Below are positions 46,750 through 56,431 of a DNA stretch of 64,000 bases, one piece after another. The notes beneath the pieces are model-generated. The model was not told where the DNA came from, did no database searches, and worked only from the letters and a program-made list of their open reading frames with translations. Position numbers and translations under genes: made by a program. Positions within the stretch are counted from its first letter, which is position 1; every line of letters starts with the position of its first letter. The DNA is taken from the NCBI RefSeq assembly GCF_001675285.1, contig NZ_LSGQ01000003.1, positions 496,001 through 560,000 on the forward strand, in the 5' to 3' direction. Source of the DNA: Elizabethkingia miricola. GTDB taxonomy: Bacteria > Bacteroidota > Bacteroidia > Flavobacteriales > Weeksellaceae.

Positions 46750-47637
46750 ATGGATAAACTTTTTGCAAAAATTCCTTTTGTAGATAATGTATTAAAAGGG
46801 GTAGGGCAGATTATGCTTCAGGAGAACCGCTGGACAGGACTTCTGTTTCTTGTTGGACTTTTTCTTGGGAGCTGGCAATGTGGAGTTGCCGCTATTCTGG
46901 CAACGGCAGCCGGTACATTTACTGCCATGAAATTAAATTATGATAAATCACAGATTAATGCCGGATTATATGGTTTTAGTGCTGCTTTAGTAGGTGTTGC
47001 ATTAGCTTTTATATTTCAGGCAACGATCCTTATATGGGTTCTGATTATACTGGGAGGTGCATTGGCTGGCATTATTCAGCATTTCTTTATTCAGAAAAAA
47101 ATCCCGGTATTTACCTTTCCGTTTATTATCATTACCTGGGTATTGGTATTCCTATTACATCAGTTTACTCATATTCAGCCATCGGATCTTATCAGTGCAG
47201 AAATTGTGCATACAGATTATGATGACTTCTTAACCTGTACCAATGGCTTCGGGGAAGTAATTTTTCAGGGAGGTATACTTTCCGGTATTATTTTCTTTGT
47301 GGCTGTATTTATCAGTTCACCTGTTGCAGCCTTATATGGACTTACAGCTTCTATTTTGGGTGCTGGTCTATCACAGCTGAATGGAGAACCTATTCAGGAA
47401 GTACATATGGGTTTATTTGGTTTTAACGCAGTTCTTTCTGCAATTGTTTTTTCCGGTGTCAAAAAAACAGACGGATTATGGGTGCTGATTGCTGTAGTAC
47501 TGACTGTAGTTATCGACGATATCCTTGTAGATAATAATTTGCTTAGTGCTGTAGGCGGGGTATTTACATTCCCTTTTGTGGTCGGTACATGGATAACTTT
47601 ACTTATCCAAAAGCTATTTTTAAAGAAGACTCAGTAA
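46750..47637 (+). CDS. Urea channel (UT family)
   Basis: The 295-residue protein has about ten membrane helices in two similar halves. The repeated signature of the UT family is visible as VFTFPFIIITW in the first half and VFTFPFVVGTW in the second, matching the selectivity-filter region. The N-terminal WTGLLFLVGLFLGSWQ is also typical. It should let urea reach the cytosolic urease; its place at the end of the operon agrees. Confidence 0.92.
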   Translation: MDKLFAKIPFVDNVLKGVGQIMLQENRWTGLLFLVGLFLGSWQCGVAAILATAAGTFTAMKLNYDKSQINAGLYGFSAALVGVALAFIFQATILIWVLIILGGALAGIIQHFFIQKKIPVFTFPFIIITWVLVFLLHQFTHIQPSDLISAEIVHTDYDDFLTCTNGFGEVIFQGGILSGIIFFVAVFISSPVAALYGLTASILGAGLSQLNGEPIQEVHMGLFGFNAVLSAIVFSGVKKTDGLWVLIAVVLTVVIDDILVDNNLLSAVGGVFTFPFVVGTWITLLIQKLFLKKTQ

Positions 47638-47667
47638 TTTTTTCTGAGCCTGCTAATTGTAATAAAT

Positions 47668-47687
47668 GCTCTGTACTTCTGCAGAGC
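47668..47687 (+). other. Small hairpin in the TonB receptor leader
   Basis: The arms GCTCTG and CAGAGC flank an 8-nt loop, 18 nt before the TonB-receptor ATG. No T run follows, so it may modulate mRNA or translation, but this is weak. Confidence 0.35.
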
Positions 47688-47705
47688 CAGAGAATATATT
47701 AAAAA

Positions 47706-49958
47706 ATGAAGAAATCGAAAATGATGGTTGCCTTACTGGCAATGGTAGTCGGTGGACTAGCCCATGCACAGGAAGTGACAGCTGAAAAAAAGATGGTTGT
47801 AAAAGATGTAGACGATAAATATCCTATCAGAGATGCATTGATTAAGTTTAACAGAGGTGAAAGCCATACTCACTCCAGTGCAGACGGCTCTTTTGTAGTA
47901 GGAATAAAATCTTATCCTGACACACTGAGTATAAGCCACAATGGGTATGATGAAATGAAGTTTGTAATCAACGGAACAGAAGATAAAAATAACATTATCC
48001 TGCTTCAGCACAAGCCATTGCAGATTTCGGAAGTAGCTATTAATCATAGTTCTTTCCTTTCAGCTATGACAAAAGTAGATTTAAATAAATTTCCGGTTAA
48101 CTCTGCTCAGGATTTGCTGCGTAAAGTTCCGGGATTATTTATTGCCCAGCATGCTGGTGGAGGAAAGGCTGAACAATTGTTTTTAAGAGGTTTTGATGCG
48201 GATCATGGTACGGACGTAAGTGTGAATGTAGATGGAATGCCTGTAAACATCGTTTCTCACGCCCATGGACAGGGGTATTCGGATCTGCATTTTGTGATTC
48301 CGGAAACGGTGAATAATATAGACTTTGGTAAGGGAGCTTATTATATTGACAGAGGTGATTTTAATACAGCAGGATATGTTGATTTTAAAACCTTTGATCA
48401 TCTTAACAACAGCATGATAAAACTGGAGGGCGGTTCTTTTAATACCAAGAGGATTATGGGAATGTTCAACATTATTAATGATCCTACCAACCGTAAAAAT
48501 GCATACGTAGCAGCAGAATATAACTATACAGACGGACCATTCGATGTAAAGCAGAACTTTAACAGAGTCAATATTTTTGCGAAATACAATCAGTGGTTAA
48601 CGGATAACGATTATTTCAATATCCAGTTTTCAACCTTTAATTCTTCATGGAACGCCTCCGGACAAATTCCAGAGCGTGCCGTAGATGAGGGAATTATAGG
48701 ACGCTGGGGAAGTATCGATCCTACCGAAGGTGGTAAGACATCCAGAACGAATCTTCAGATGAATTATAAGCATATTATTTCTTCCTCGGAACAGATTGAT
48801 GCTATGGCCTGGTATTCCCGTTATAATTTCAACTTATATTCAGACTTTACATTCTACCTGAAAGATAAAGACCATGGCGATGAAATTCAGCAGAAAGATG
48901 GCAGAAATGTTTATGGTACCGAAATCAAGTATACCAAAACATTCAGTCTGCCAAACGGAACAATGGATTGGATTTCGGGAGTAGGTTTCCGTAACGACGA
49001 TATAGGAACATTGCAACTAAATCATGTGTATCACAGAGATTTGCTATTGAATCAGCTATCTGATGTTACCGGTACAGAAACAAATCTGCACGCATATTCC
49101 GGGTTGGTATGGAAAACCGGAAAATGGACAATTAATCCGGGACTGAGAGTTGACCATTTTATTTTCAATATGCATAACTTACTGGATTATGAGACGCTGC
49201 CTTCCGGACAGTCTACGGAGGCTACAAGAGTAAGTCCGAAACTTAATTTCTCATATGCAGCAAGTGATAAAGTAATGTGGTTTTTGAAAACCGGTATGGG
49301 CTTCCACTCCAATGATATGAGGGTAGCTGTAGTACAAAAAGGTCAGAAAACTTTGCCTTATTCTATAGGCGGAGATTTAGGGGTAAGATTGCATCCTTTC
49401 AAATCATTGATTATTACGCCTACACTTTGGTATCTTCAGTTGCAGCAGGAATTTGTATATGTAGGAGATGATGCCGTGGTAGAACCTTCCGGAAAATCCA
49501 GACGTTATGGTGTCGATTTAGGTATCCGATATCAGCCGATGGCTAATCTTTACCTGAATGCAGATATCAACTATTCTCATGCAAGATTTACTGAGGAGGC
49601 AAAAGGAGAGGACTATATACCATTGGCTCCTATAGTAACGAGTACAGGATCGGTAAACTGGGATTTTCTTAATGGCTTTTCACTGGGACTTCAGTACAGA
49701 TATTTGGGCGAAAGACCGGCAGTAGAGGATAATAGCATTAAAGCAAAATCTTATTTTGTAAATGATCTTGTATTGTCCTATAACCGTGCGAAATGGGGTG
49801 CAAATTTCCAGATTAGTAACCTGTTTAATGTAAAATGGAATGAAGCACAGTTTGCCACAGAAACTCAGCTGAGAAACGAGCCTAATCCGGTTACGGATCT
49901 TACCTATACCCCTGGGACACCCTTTGGTGTGAAAGTAGGAGTTTATTATAAATTTTAA
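47706..49958 (+). CDS. TonB-dependent receptor of the urease island
   Basis: The 750-residue outer-membrane receptor has a signal peptide (about 1-22), a carboxypeptidase-regulatory-like domain (about 28-105), a plug (about 115-225) and a 22-stranded barrel to the C-terminus (YYKF). The plug contains QHAGGGKAEQLFLRGFDADH and a His cluster (VSHAHGQG), as in metal-chelate receptors. The operon context suggests uptake of a nickel complex; copper or zinc are alternatives. A terminator follows directly. Confidence 0.85.
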   Translation: MKKSKMMVALLAMVVGGLAHAQEVTAEKKMVVKDVDDKYPIRDALIKFNRGESHTHSSADGSFVVGIKSYPDTLSISHNGYDEMKFVINGTEDKNNIILLQHKPLQISEVAINHSSFLSAMTKVDLNKFPVNSAQDLLRKVPGLFIAQHAGGGKAEQLFLRGFDADHGTDVSVNVDGMPVNIVSHAHGQGYSDLHFVIPETVNNIDFGKGAYYIDRGDFNTAGYVDFKTFDHLNNSMIKLEGGSFNTKRIMGMFNIINDPTNRKNAYVAAEYNYTDGPFDVKQNFNRVNIFAKYNQWLTDNDYFNIQFSTFNSSWNASGQIPERAVDEGIIGRWGSIDPTEGGKTSRTNLQMNYKHIISSSEQIDAMAWYSRYNFNLYSDFTFYLKDKDHGDEIQQKDGRNVYGTEIKYTKTFSLPNGTMDWISGVGFRNDDIGTLQLNHVYHRDLLLNQLSDVTGTETNLHAYSGLVWKTGKWTINPGLRVDHFIFNMHNLLDYETLPSGQSTEATRVSPKLNFSYAASDKVMWFLKTGMGFHSNDMRVAVVQKGQKTLPYSIGGDLGVRLHPFKSLIITPTLWYLQLQQEFVYVGDDAVVEPSGKSRRYGVDLGIRYQPMANLYLNADINYSHARFTEEAKGEDYIPLAPIVTSTGSVNWDFLNGFSLGLQYRYLGERPAVEDNSIKAKSYFVNDLVLSYNRAKWGANFQISNLFNVKWNEAQFATETQLRNEPNPVTDLTYTPGTPFGVKVGVYYKF

Positions 49959-49961
49959 AAA

Positions 49962-49998
49962 AAATAATGCAGGGAATATGTTCTCTGCATTATTTTTG
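49962..49998 (+). terminator. Rho-independent terminator after the TonB receptor
   Basis: The arms AAATAATGCAG-GAA and TTC-CTGCATTATTT, with one mismatched pair and a TATG loop, are followed by T residues. It closes the urease island. Confidence 0.88.
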
Positions 49999-50029
49999 TA
50001 TAATCCATAAATGAATATTCATAAAATAA

Positions 50030-50920
50030 ATGGAAGTATTATCTAGTTTTCAGTATAAAAAGCAGTTTCTTCCGAATATTACGGAAAAGATTCTGGAAAA
50101 TAATGCTGATATACAGCTTTACAGAATTGAAGACTATCTGAAAGGAATTCTCATGCCGGTTATACCTTACCGCACGACATTCAATTTTATGATATTCGTT
50201 ACCAATGGCCGCATCAAACAATATCTGGATACAACAGAATATGTGGCAGAAAAAGGAGAGGTAATCTTTATAAAGCAGGGAACTATTACCGCGACTATAG
50301 AGCTTTCTGATGACATCGAAGGTTTTTTTCTGGCTTATGAAAACAGTATTCTGTCCGAGCAGGAACTGCCCAAACATAAGACCAGTATATTCTTCATGAC
50401 ACCATTTCTGCATCTGGATAATCTTACTTATACCACGATTACTCAGCTTTTGGTTATTCTGGAGCAGGAACTTCTGCTTAATAATCTGGACGTAAATGAT
50501 GTTACCATAACTATGCTTCATCTTATTCTGGTAAAGATGCTAAGCTCAGATTCCGGCAGCCACCATAAAATGGCAACAAGACCCATGGAGTTATCACTTC
50601 AGTTCCGGGATTTATTATTCAAGCATCATATTACTGAAAAGCGTGTTGTATTTTACGCTAATAAACTTTCTGTTACCGAAAACTATCTGAATAAATGCAT
50701 TAAAAGCGTTACCCGAAAGTCACCGAAACAATGGATTAATGAAATTGATATTAATTACGGAAAAGCATTACTATATTCTACAAGGGACATTGCAGAAATA
50801 GCCTATGAACTTAATTTTCAGACAGCCTCACATTTTACTCAGCTTTTTAAAAGAATTACAGGAATTACGCCTAAAGAATACAGAACAATGTTTCTGAAGG
50901 ACAGAGCTGCTGTAGATTGA
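50030..50920 (+). CDS. AraC-family transcriptional regulator
   Basis: The 296-residue protein has an N-terminal cupin-like sensor domain and a C-terminal AraC double helix-turn-helix (about 195-290). Family marks are the segments DIAEIAYELNFQTASHFTQL and FKRITGITPKEYR. Its target is unknown. It lies directly after the urease island, separated from it by a terminator, and could regulate the island or the DUF4241 gene; there is no direct evidence for either. Confidence 0.9.
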   Translation: MEVLSSFQYKKQFLPNITEKILENNADIQLYRIEDYLKGILMPVIPYRTTFNFMIFVTNGRIKQYLDTTEYVAEKGEVIFIKQGTITATIELSDDIEGFFLAYENSILSEQELPKHKTSIFFMTPFLHLDNLTYTTITQLLVILEQELLLNNLDVNDVTITMLHLILVKMLSSDSGSHHKMATRPMELSLQFRDLLFKHHITEKRVVFYANKLSVTENYLNKCIKSVTRKSPKQWINEIDINYGKALLYSTRDIAEIAYELNFQTASHFTQLFKRITGITPKEYRTMFLKDRAAVD

Positions 50921-50964
50921 TTTTAAAATTCGGTATGGGCTAATCTGAAAATTATAAATGACCT

Positions 50965-51708
50965 TCATTCATCTTCATCACCGAATGCCATTTCGATAGC
51001 GATATACTGAACAACCAACTCGCAGATATTTTTATTTTCATCATAACCAAAATATGCAGGATAAACACCATCTCCGAAGCCTGTTTGTATCATAGGGATA
51101 TTAAGATCTGTCCCGGGAATATTGAAATTAATCCAGTCACCATCTGTTCTTTGGAATTCAGGATTCTTTTCATAGCTTTTCTTAAATTCTTGTGCGAAGA
51201 AATTATCGTAGATATTACCTTCAGGATTTTCTTTCTCCCATTGATCCACAAAGTTGCAATAAAGATCTCTGGTCTGGGTATCCACAATTGTAGCAAGGCC
51301 GGCATCTACATTGAAACCAAAATATTCTCCTGAATTAAGGCTGTTCATGTCTTCATTACCGATCAAAGCTTCTGTATAAGAAACGGCTTTGTTTTCTGTA
51401 AATTTTACCCGTGTAGCAACATATCTGTGATGTCCTTCGTCTACTTCAACCACCAAAGTAGTTAAAGGAAATGTTCCTGTTGGTACTTTAATGAAGTACG
51501 GAAGTTCTTCCTGATGCAGGTATACCAAAGGATCTCTTACCATAATATTGCCGGTAGGAATAACTATTTTTCCCATATCTAAACGATATAGCTTTTTATT
51601 ACTGATTTCATCCTGAGTGAAATATTCATTGAAGTCACTAACAGGAGATAATAATATTTTTTTTTCGTCGTAATTATATAGCCATTCCTGAGTTGGTGTA
51701 AAATTCAT
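50965..51708 (-). CDS. DUF4241 domain protein
   Basis: The 247-residue protein matches the DUF4241 pattern: an N-terminal part with TGNIMVRDPLVYL and the C-terminal signature TGFGDGVYPAYFGYD followed by an Asp/Glu-rich end. DUF4241 proteins occur in many bacteria, and some lie in toxin-immunity or accessory regions, but function is unknown. It is convergent with the AraC gene and has a TATCTTTG-like element at 51826-51819 about 110 nt upstream. Confidence 0.8.
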   Translation of the reverse strand: MNFTPTQEWLYNYDEKKILLSPVSDFNEYFTQDEISNKKLYRLDMGKIVIPTGNIMVRDPLVYLHQEELPYFIKVPTGTFPLTTLVVEVDEGHHRYVATRVKFTENKAVSYTEALIGNEDMNSLNSGEYFGFNVDAGLATIVDTQTRDLYCNFVDQWEKENPEGNIYDNFFAQEFKKSYEKNPEFQRTDGDWINFNIPGTDLNIPMIQTGFGDGVYPAYFGYDENKNICELVVQYIAIEMAFGDEDE

Positions 51709-52202
51709 GTGATTTGTTTGTATTGTTATTTTAATATTTCTCTTGTTAAATATATAGAATTAATGTAGTGTCATGGAAATTATTATGTTAATATTTCATT
51801 AATCTTTTGTGGATATTTCAAAGATAATTATAAATATATATTTTATTAAAATAGATATAAATTTTGTTTTTATTTTTTTATAAAATATAATTTTCAGATA
51901 TTATCCTCTACATAGATACTACATCTGTGAAAATATAAAAATACAGAAATGTTCGTAAAGCCTTATACGATTAATTATCATTCTACACATGTATTACTTA
52001 TTCGGGAAATACATGTTTTACAATTTTTATTGGATTGACATTTATTACTTTAGCAAGGATTGAAAAAAATATTAAATCTTGAAAAGAATGATTTATTAAT
52101 ATCGTTTTAACCATAATTAATACACTTTGTTTAATTTGTTAAAATTTTATTAAAACCAGATATCTTTTTTTTGTTGAATTTTGACAGAATAAAAAACATA
52201 CC
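51709..52202. other. Long AT-rich intergenic region with an inverted repeat
   Basis: These 494 nt hold no convincing gene. They contain a possible minus-strand -7 box for the DUF4241 gene (CAAAGATA read on plus, 51819-51826) and an inverted repeat at 51987-52016. No exact TAnnTTTG box was found for the phosphodiesterase gene on the plus strand. Confidence 0.6.
51987..52016. promoter_or_regulatory. Inverted repeat ACATGTATT-N12-AATACATGT
   Basis: Perfect 9-bp arms start 21 bp apart (two helical turns), each containing the palindromic ACATGT. It lies 187 nt before the phosphodiesterase gene and could be an operator for that locus, but this is a sequence-only inference. Confidence 0.45.
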
Positions 52203-53450
52203 ATGAATCTCCTGAAAAGCTGTTTACTTATTCTAATTTCTTTTTTTAGCTGTAGTGTTTCCGCACAGAAAAAAGTACCGCAAAAAAAAGTTGTTTTTAT
52301 TATTGTAGATGGTATTGCAGATGATATGCTGGATAAATCGGAGACTCCAAACCTCAACAGAATTAAAAAAGACGGTGCTATGCTGAAAGCCTATGTAGGA
52401 GGAGAAAAAGGAGGCTATAGTGAAACGCCTACTATTTCTGCAGTAGGATACAATAGTTTGCTAACGGGTACATGGGTAAATAAACATAATGTTTACGATA
52501 ATGATATTAAAGCTCCTAACTATAATTATCCAACCATCTTCAGGCTTTTCAGAAATCAGTTTCCAAATAAAAAGATGGCAGTATTCTCTACGTGGGAAGA
52601 TAACCGGACAAAGCTTATAGGTGAAAATCTGGATGCTACTGGCAAAATAAAAATGGATTTTGCTTTTGATGGTCTGGAAAAAGACACCAGCCGTTTTCCA
52701 CACGATAATCAAGCTAAATATATTCGTAAAATTGATAGTCTTGTTGCCGGAAAGGCTGCCAGCTATATCAGAGAGAATGCTCCGGATATTTCATGGGTTT
52801 ATTTAGAGTTTTCCGATGACATGGGGCATCGCCATGGTGATGGTGATATTCTGTATAAAGCGATTTCTTTTGAGGACAGATTAATCGGACAGATTTATGA
52901 TTCTGTAAAAGAACGTGAAGCAAAGTACGGAGAGGATTGGTTATTTGTGGTAACAACGGATCACGGCAGAACTGCTAATAATGGAAAAGGGCATGGAGGT
53001 CAAAGTGACAGGGAACGCAGTACATGGATTGCCATTAATAAACCCAACATTAATACTTATGCGAAAAACAATCGTGTAGCGATTACGGATATATTACCGA
53101 CCATGACAGATTTTCTGAATCTGAAAGTGCCTGCAGAAATACAATACGAAATTGATGGAGTAGACCTGCTTAAAAAGATAACAGCTTATCATCTTAAAGC
53201 TACATTATCATCTGATAATATATTGAATGTTACCTGGGAAACTACAGATTCTTCCAATGAAGCTGCCGAAATTTATATCACATATACCAATAATTTCAAA
53301 AACGGAGGTAAAGACTCCTATCAGTTACTAGGAAAAGTAAACCTCAGCAGCGGTAAGTTTGCTTCTAAACTCAAGACTGCTAATTCCAATATTTATAAAA
53401 TAGTTCTGAAGACCAAAGCTGGTTTTCTGAATACATGGATCAGAAAATAA
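52203..53450 (+). CDS. Secreted type I phosphodiesterase / nucleotide pyrophosphatase-like protein
   Basis: The 415-residue protein has a signal peptide (about 1-21) and belongs to the alkaline-phosphatase superfamily. Visible metal sites are VDG (D36), a Thr/Ser nucleophile region in SETPTIS (74-80), the Asp/His pair in FSDDMGHRHGDG, TTDHGR and the GHGG motif. A C-terminal domain of about 90 residues (fibronectin-like) follows. The substrate (nucleotide, lipid headgroup or glycan phosphodiester) is unclear. The SusC gene starts 24 nt later, so the three genes form a unit. Confidence 0.88.
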   Translation: MNLLKSCLLILISFFSCSVSAQKKVPQKKVVFIIVDGIADDMLDKSETPNLNRIKKDGAMLKAYVGGEKGGYSETPTISAVGYNSLLTGTWVNKHNVYDNDIKAPNYNYPTIFRLFRNQFPNKKMAVFSTWEDNRTKLIGENLDATGKIKMDFAFDGLEKDTSRFPHDNQAKYIRKIDSLVAGKAASYIRENAPDISWVYLEFSDDMGHRHGDGDILYKAISFEDRLIGQIYDSVKEREAKYGEDWLFVVTTDHGRTANNGKGHGGQSDRERSTWIAINKPNINTYAKNNRVAITDILPTMTDFLNLKVPAEIQYEIDGVDLLKKITAYHLKATLSSDNILNVTWETTDSSNEAAEIYITYTNNFKNGGKDSYQLLGKVNLSSGKFASKLKTANSNIYKIVLKTKAGFLNTWIRK

Positions 53451-53474
53451 AACACACTAAATAAGAATCTATTC

Positions 53475-56414
53475 ATGAAATTACAACTTTTAATTGCGCT
53501 GGGGCTGGTCTCCGGTCTGGAAGCGTATGCTCAAAATGTACCCAGGACAAATGGTACGGACACCCTGAAAACAGGGGAGAAAAAAATTGATGAGGTTGTT
53601 ATTACAGCTTTGGGAATCAAGAAAGAAAAGAAAGCATTAGGGTATGCTGTTCAGGAAGTGAAGGGGGATGTCTTTGAAAAGGCAAAAGAACCGAATTTTA
53701 TCAATTCGCTTTCCGGCCGTGTTGCCGGACTGAACATCCGAAACAGTACCGATCTTTTCCAAAATCCGGGGATTAATCTGAGAGGAACAACACCATTGAT
53801 TGTAATAGATGGGATACCGGACAGAACCGCCGATTTATGGCGAGTTAATGCTGATGATATCGATAATATCAGTGTGCTGAAGGGGCCAACTGCTTCTGCG
53901 CTTTACGGTTCTGTGGGTAAGGACGGAGCGATTATGATTACCACTAAAAAGGGCAAGAAAGGAAAACTAACGGTTTCTTTTAATAACTCTACCATGTTTC
54001 AGACCTCCTTTATCCGTATTCCTGAAGTTCAGACGACTTATGGTGGTGGGAATAATGGAAAATATGCTTATATTAATGGTCAGGGATCTGGTAGCGAAGG
54101 CGGCGGATGGATCTGGGGACCTAAGCTGGATCAGAGAGATCCGAATACTCCCAGTGGATATTTCGAAACACCTCAGTATAACAGCACTGTAGATCCGGTT
54201 ACCGGAAAACTGATTCCGCTACCCTGGATTTCCCGCGGCAAAAACAATATTAAAAATTTCTTTGAAACAGGCCTTATTCAGTCCAATAATGTAAGTGTAG
54301 ACTGGGGTAATGAGAAGGCAACTTTCAGGCTTTCACTTTCCAATATTTACCAAAAGGGTATTGTTCCGAATACAAATCTGAAAACAACATCTATCAGTTT
54401 AGCAGGATCTGTAAACCCAGTTAAAAACCTGACAATCAACACAGCTTTAACTTATAATAAAACATATACTTCCAATTTTCCGGAAGTAGGATATGGGCCT
54501 ACCAACTATCTGTATAATCTTGTTTTGTGGACAGGGGCAGATGTGGATGTAAGGGATCTGAGGAATTATTGGGTTCCGGGCAAAGAAGGTTACCAGCAAA
54601 GACATTACAATGTATCTTATTACAATAACCCGTATTTCCAGGCTTATGAATATCAAAGGCCTTACTACAAGGATAATGTTATGGGGAATGTAAACCTGGA
54701 ATATCAGATTGTTCCAAAATTAACAGCCAAGGCACGTGTCGGAATTAATGTATATAGCCTGAACCGCGAGTACCGTGAGCCTAAGAGTTATATCGGTTAT
54801 GGAAATAAGTCATTAGGAAACTACAGTCAGGTGAGTAATAATTACTTTGACATCACTTCAGAATTAGGTCTGAAATATCAGAACAACTATTCGGATAATT
54901 TTACATTGAGCGCAGAAGGTTATGTAGCAAACTATTACAGAGAAATGAAAAATAGTGAAATACGGACTGATGGTTTGGTGACTCCGGGTTGGTATAATCT
55001 TTTTAATAGTATTGGACCATTATTTATTCCAACAGATGGAGATGGAAATAGGAATAGAAAAGAATATGAACAAATTAACAGTGTATACGGTTATGTAGAT
55101 ATGGAGTTTTACAAAACATTCTTCCTGAATATGACAGCACGTTATGATAAAATATCGACCCTGCCAAAAGGGAATAATGAGTATTTCTACCCATCGGTTT
55201 CCGGATCATTATTGCTGAATCAATTGTTTAATCTTCCATCGTGGATTAATCTGGCAAAAGTGCGGGGATCTTATGCAAGTGTAACATCCGGAAAAATTGG
55301 GAATGATCCTTATGGTTATATTTCTGCTTTTGAAAAAAAGGTGGGATGGAATGGACAACCAGCATTTGCTTTTGGAAATATACTAATTGATCAGAATATA
55401 AAACCACAAACAACAGATTCCTGGGAAATAGGTACAAATCTAATATTCCTGAAAAACAGAATCAATTTAGATGTTGCTTATTTCAATGCCAGAGATTACA
55501 ATCAATTAGAACAAGTTCCATTATCTGAAGGATCAGGGTATAAATATTTCCAAACGAACGGGAATGTTTATAAAAGAAAAGGTATAGAATTTACGCTGAG
55601 TGCAGATATCATTAAAAAGGCAGATTTCAGATGGAGTACCCAAGTTAATTTTAGTCAGTACAGACGATATTTAACAGAAATTTATATGGGAAAAGACAGG
55701 ACTAACGAATATGTTCGTGGAGGTGAGCGTACAGACAAGTTGATGACTAGTGGTTATGAAACATCACCAGACGGAAAATTGGTATTGCAAAATGGTTATC
55801 CCGTGAATAATACTTCTCCTATTCCAATTTTTATGGGGTATTCCAATCCGGATTGGACCTATGGCTTCTCTCATAATTTCAGTTATAAAAACTTCTCACT
55901 TTCTTTATTATTTGACGGTAGAATTGGTGGGATGATGTATTCTACAACTAACCAGAAAATGTGGTGGGGTGGTATTGCGCCGGGAACAGTTAATCAGTTC
56001 CGGGATGATGCCAATGCCGGGAAAAATACCTATATCGCACCGGGGGTGAAAGTTGTAAGTGGTTCTATTACCTATGACGAAAATGGTAATGTAGTATCGG
56101 ATACCCGAAAATTTGCACCAAATGATGTAGCGGTAAATTACAATGCTTATATGCAAACTACAAGTAATGCATTTGAAAGCAATTATCACTATTATAAACA
56201 AACGTTTATTAAGCTGAGAGAGGTAACATTGACTTATAACTTCGGGAAATCTTTTGTGGAAAAACTGAACTTGTCTGCAGCAAGTATTTCCTTAATAGGA
56301 AGGAATCTTTGGTTAGCGTCAAAAATTAAGAATATCGATCCGGATTCAGGTGTGGATAACCTTCAGACGCCAGCAACGAGAAGCTTTGGGGTAAACATCA
56401 ATGTGAAATTCTAA
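53475..56414 (+). CDS. SusC/RagA-type TonB-linked outer-membrane transporter
   Basis: The 979-residue protein has a signal peptide (about 1-19), a TonB-box-like segment (KIDEVVITALGIKKEKKALG), a plug (about 50-160, VLKGPTASALYGSVGKDGAIM) and a large barrel. It lacks the N-terminal carboxypeptidase-regulatory domain usual in SusC proteins. SusD follows after 17 nt. In the family the pair forms a pedal-bin complex that imports oligomers; here the import target is unknown but probably linked to the phosphodiesterase product. Confidence 0.93.
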   Translation: MKLQLLIALGLVSGLEAYAQNVPRTNGTDTLKTGEKKIDEVVITALGIKKEKKALGYAVQEVKGDVFEKAKEPNFINSLSGRVAGLNIRNSTDLFQNPGINLRGTTPLIVIDGIPDRTADLWRVNADDIDNISVLKGPTASALYGSVGKDGAIMITTKKGKKGKLTVSFNNSTMFQTSFIRIPEVQTTYGGGNNGKYAYINGQGSGSEGGGWIWGPKLDQRDPNTPSGYFETPQYNSTVDPVTGKLIPLPWISRGKNNIKNFFETGLIQSNNVSVDWGNEKATFRLSLSNIYQKGIVPNTNLKTTSISLAGSVNPVKNLTINTALTYNKTYTSNFPEVGYGPTNYLYNLVLWTGADVDVRDLRNYWVPGKEGYQQRHYNVSYYNNPYFQAYEYQRPYYKDNVMGNVNLEYQIVPKLTAKARVGINVYSLNREYREPKSYIGYGNKSLGNYSQVSNNYFDITSELGLKYQNNYSDNFTLSAEGYVANYYREMKNSEIRTDGLVTPGWYNLFNSIGPLFIPTDGDGNRNRKEYEQINSVYGYVDMEFYKTFFLNMTARYDKISTLPKGNNEYFYPSVSGSLLLNQLFNLPSWINLAKVRGSYASVTSGKIGNDPYGYISAFEKKVGWNGQPAFAFGNILIDQNIKPQTTDSWEIGTNLIFLKNRINLDVAYFNARDYNQLEQVPLSEGSGYKYFQTNGNVYKRKGIEFTLSADIIKKADFRWSTQVNFSQYRRYLTEIYMGKDRTNEYVRGGERTDKLMTSGYETSPDGKLVLQNGYPVNNTSPIPIFMGYSNPDWTYGFSHNFSYKNFSLSLLFDGRIGGMMYSTTNQKMWWGGIAPGTVNQFRDDANAGKNTYIAPGVKVVSGSITYDENGNVVSDTRKFAPNDVAVNYNAYMQTTSNAFESNYHYYKQTFIKLREVTLTYNFGKSFVEKLNLSAASISLIGRNLWLASKIKNIDPDSGVDNLQTPATRSFGVNINVKF

Positions 56415-56431
56415 TTAAAAACACAACAGAA

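Noticed and set aside
49991-49998. TATTTTTG as promoter of the AraC gene
   Set aside because: It is part of the right arm and T run of the TonB-receptor terminator and has no TTG upstream.
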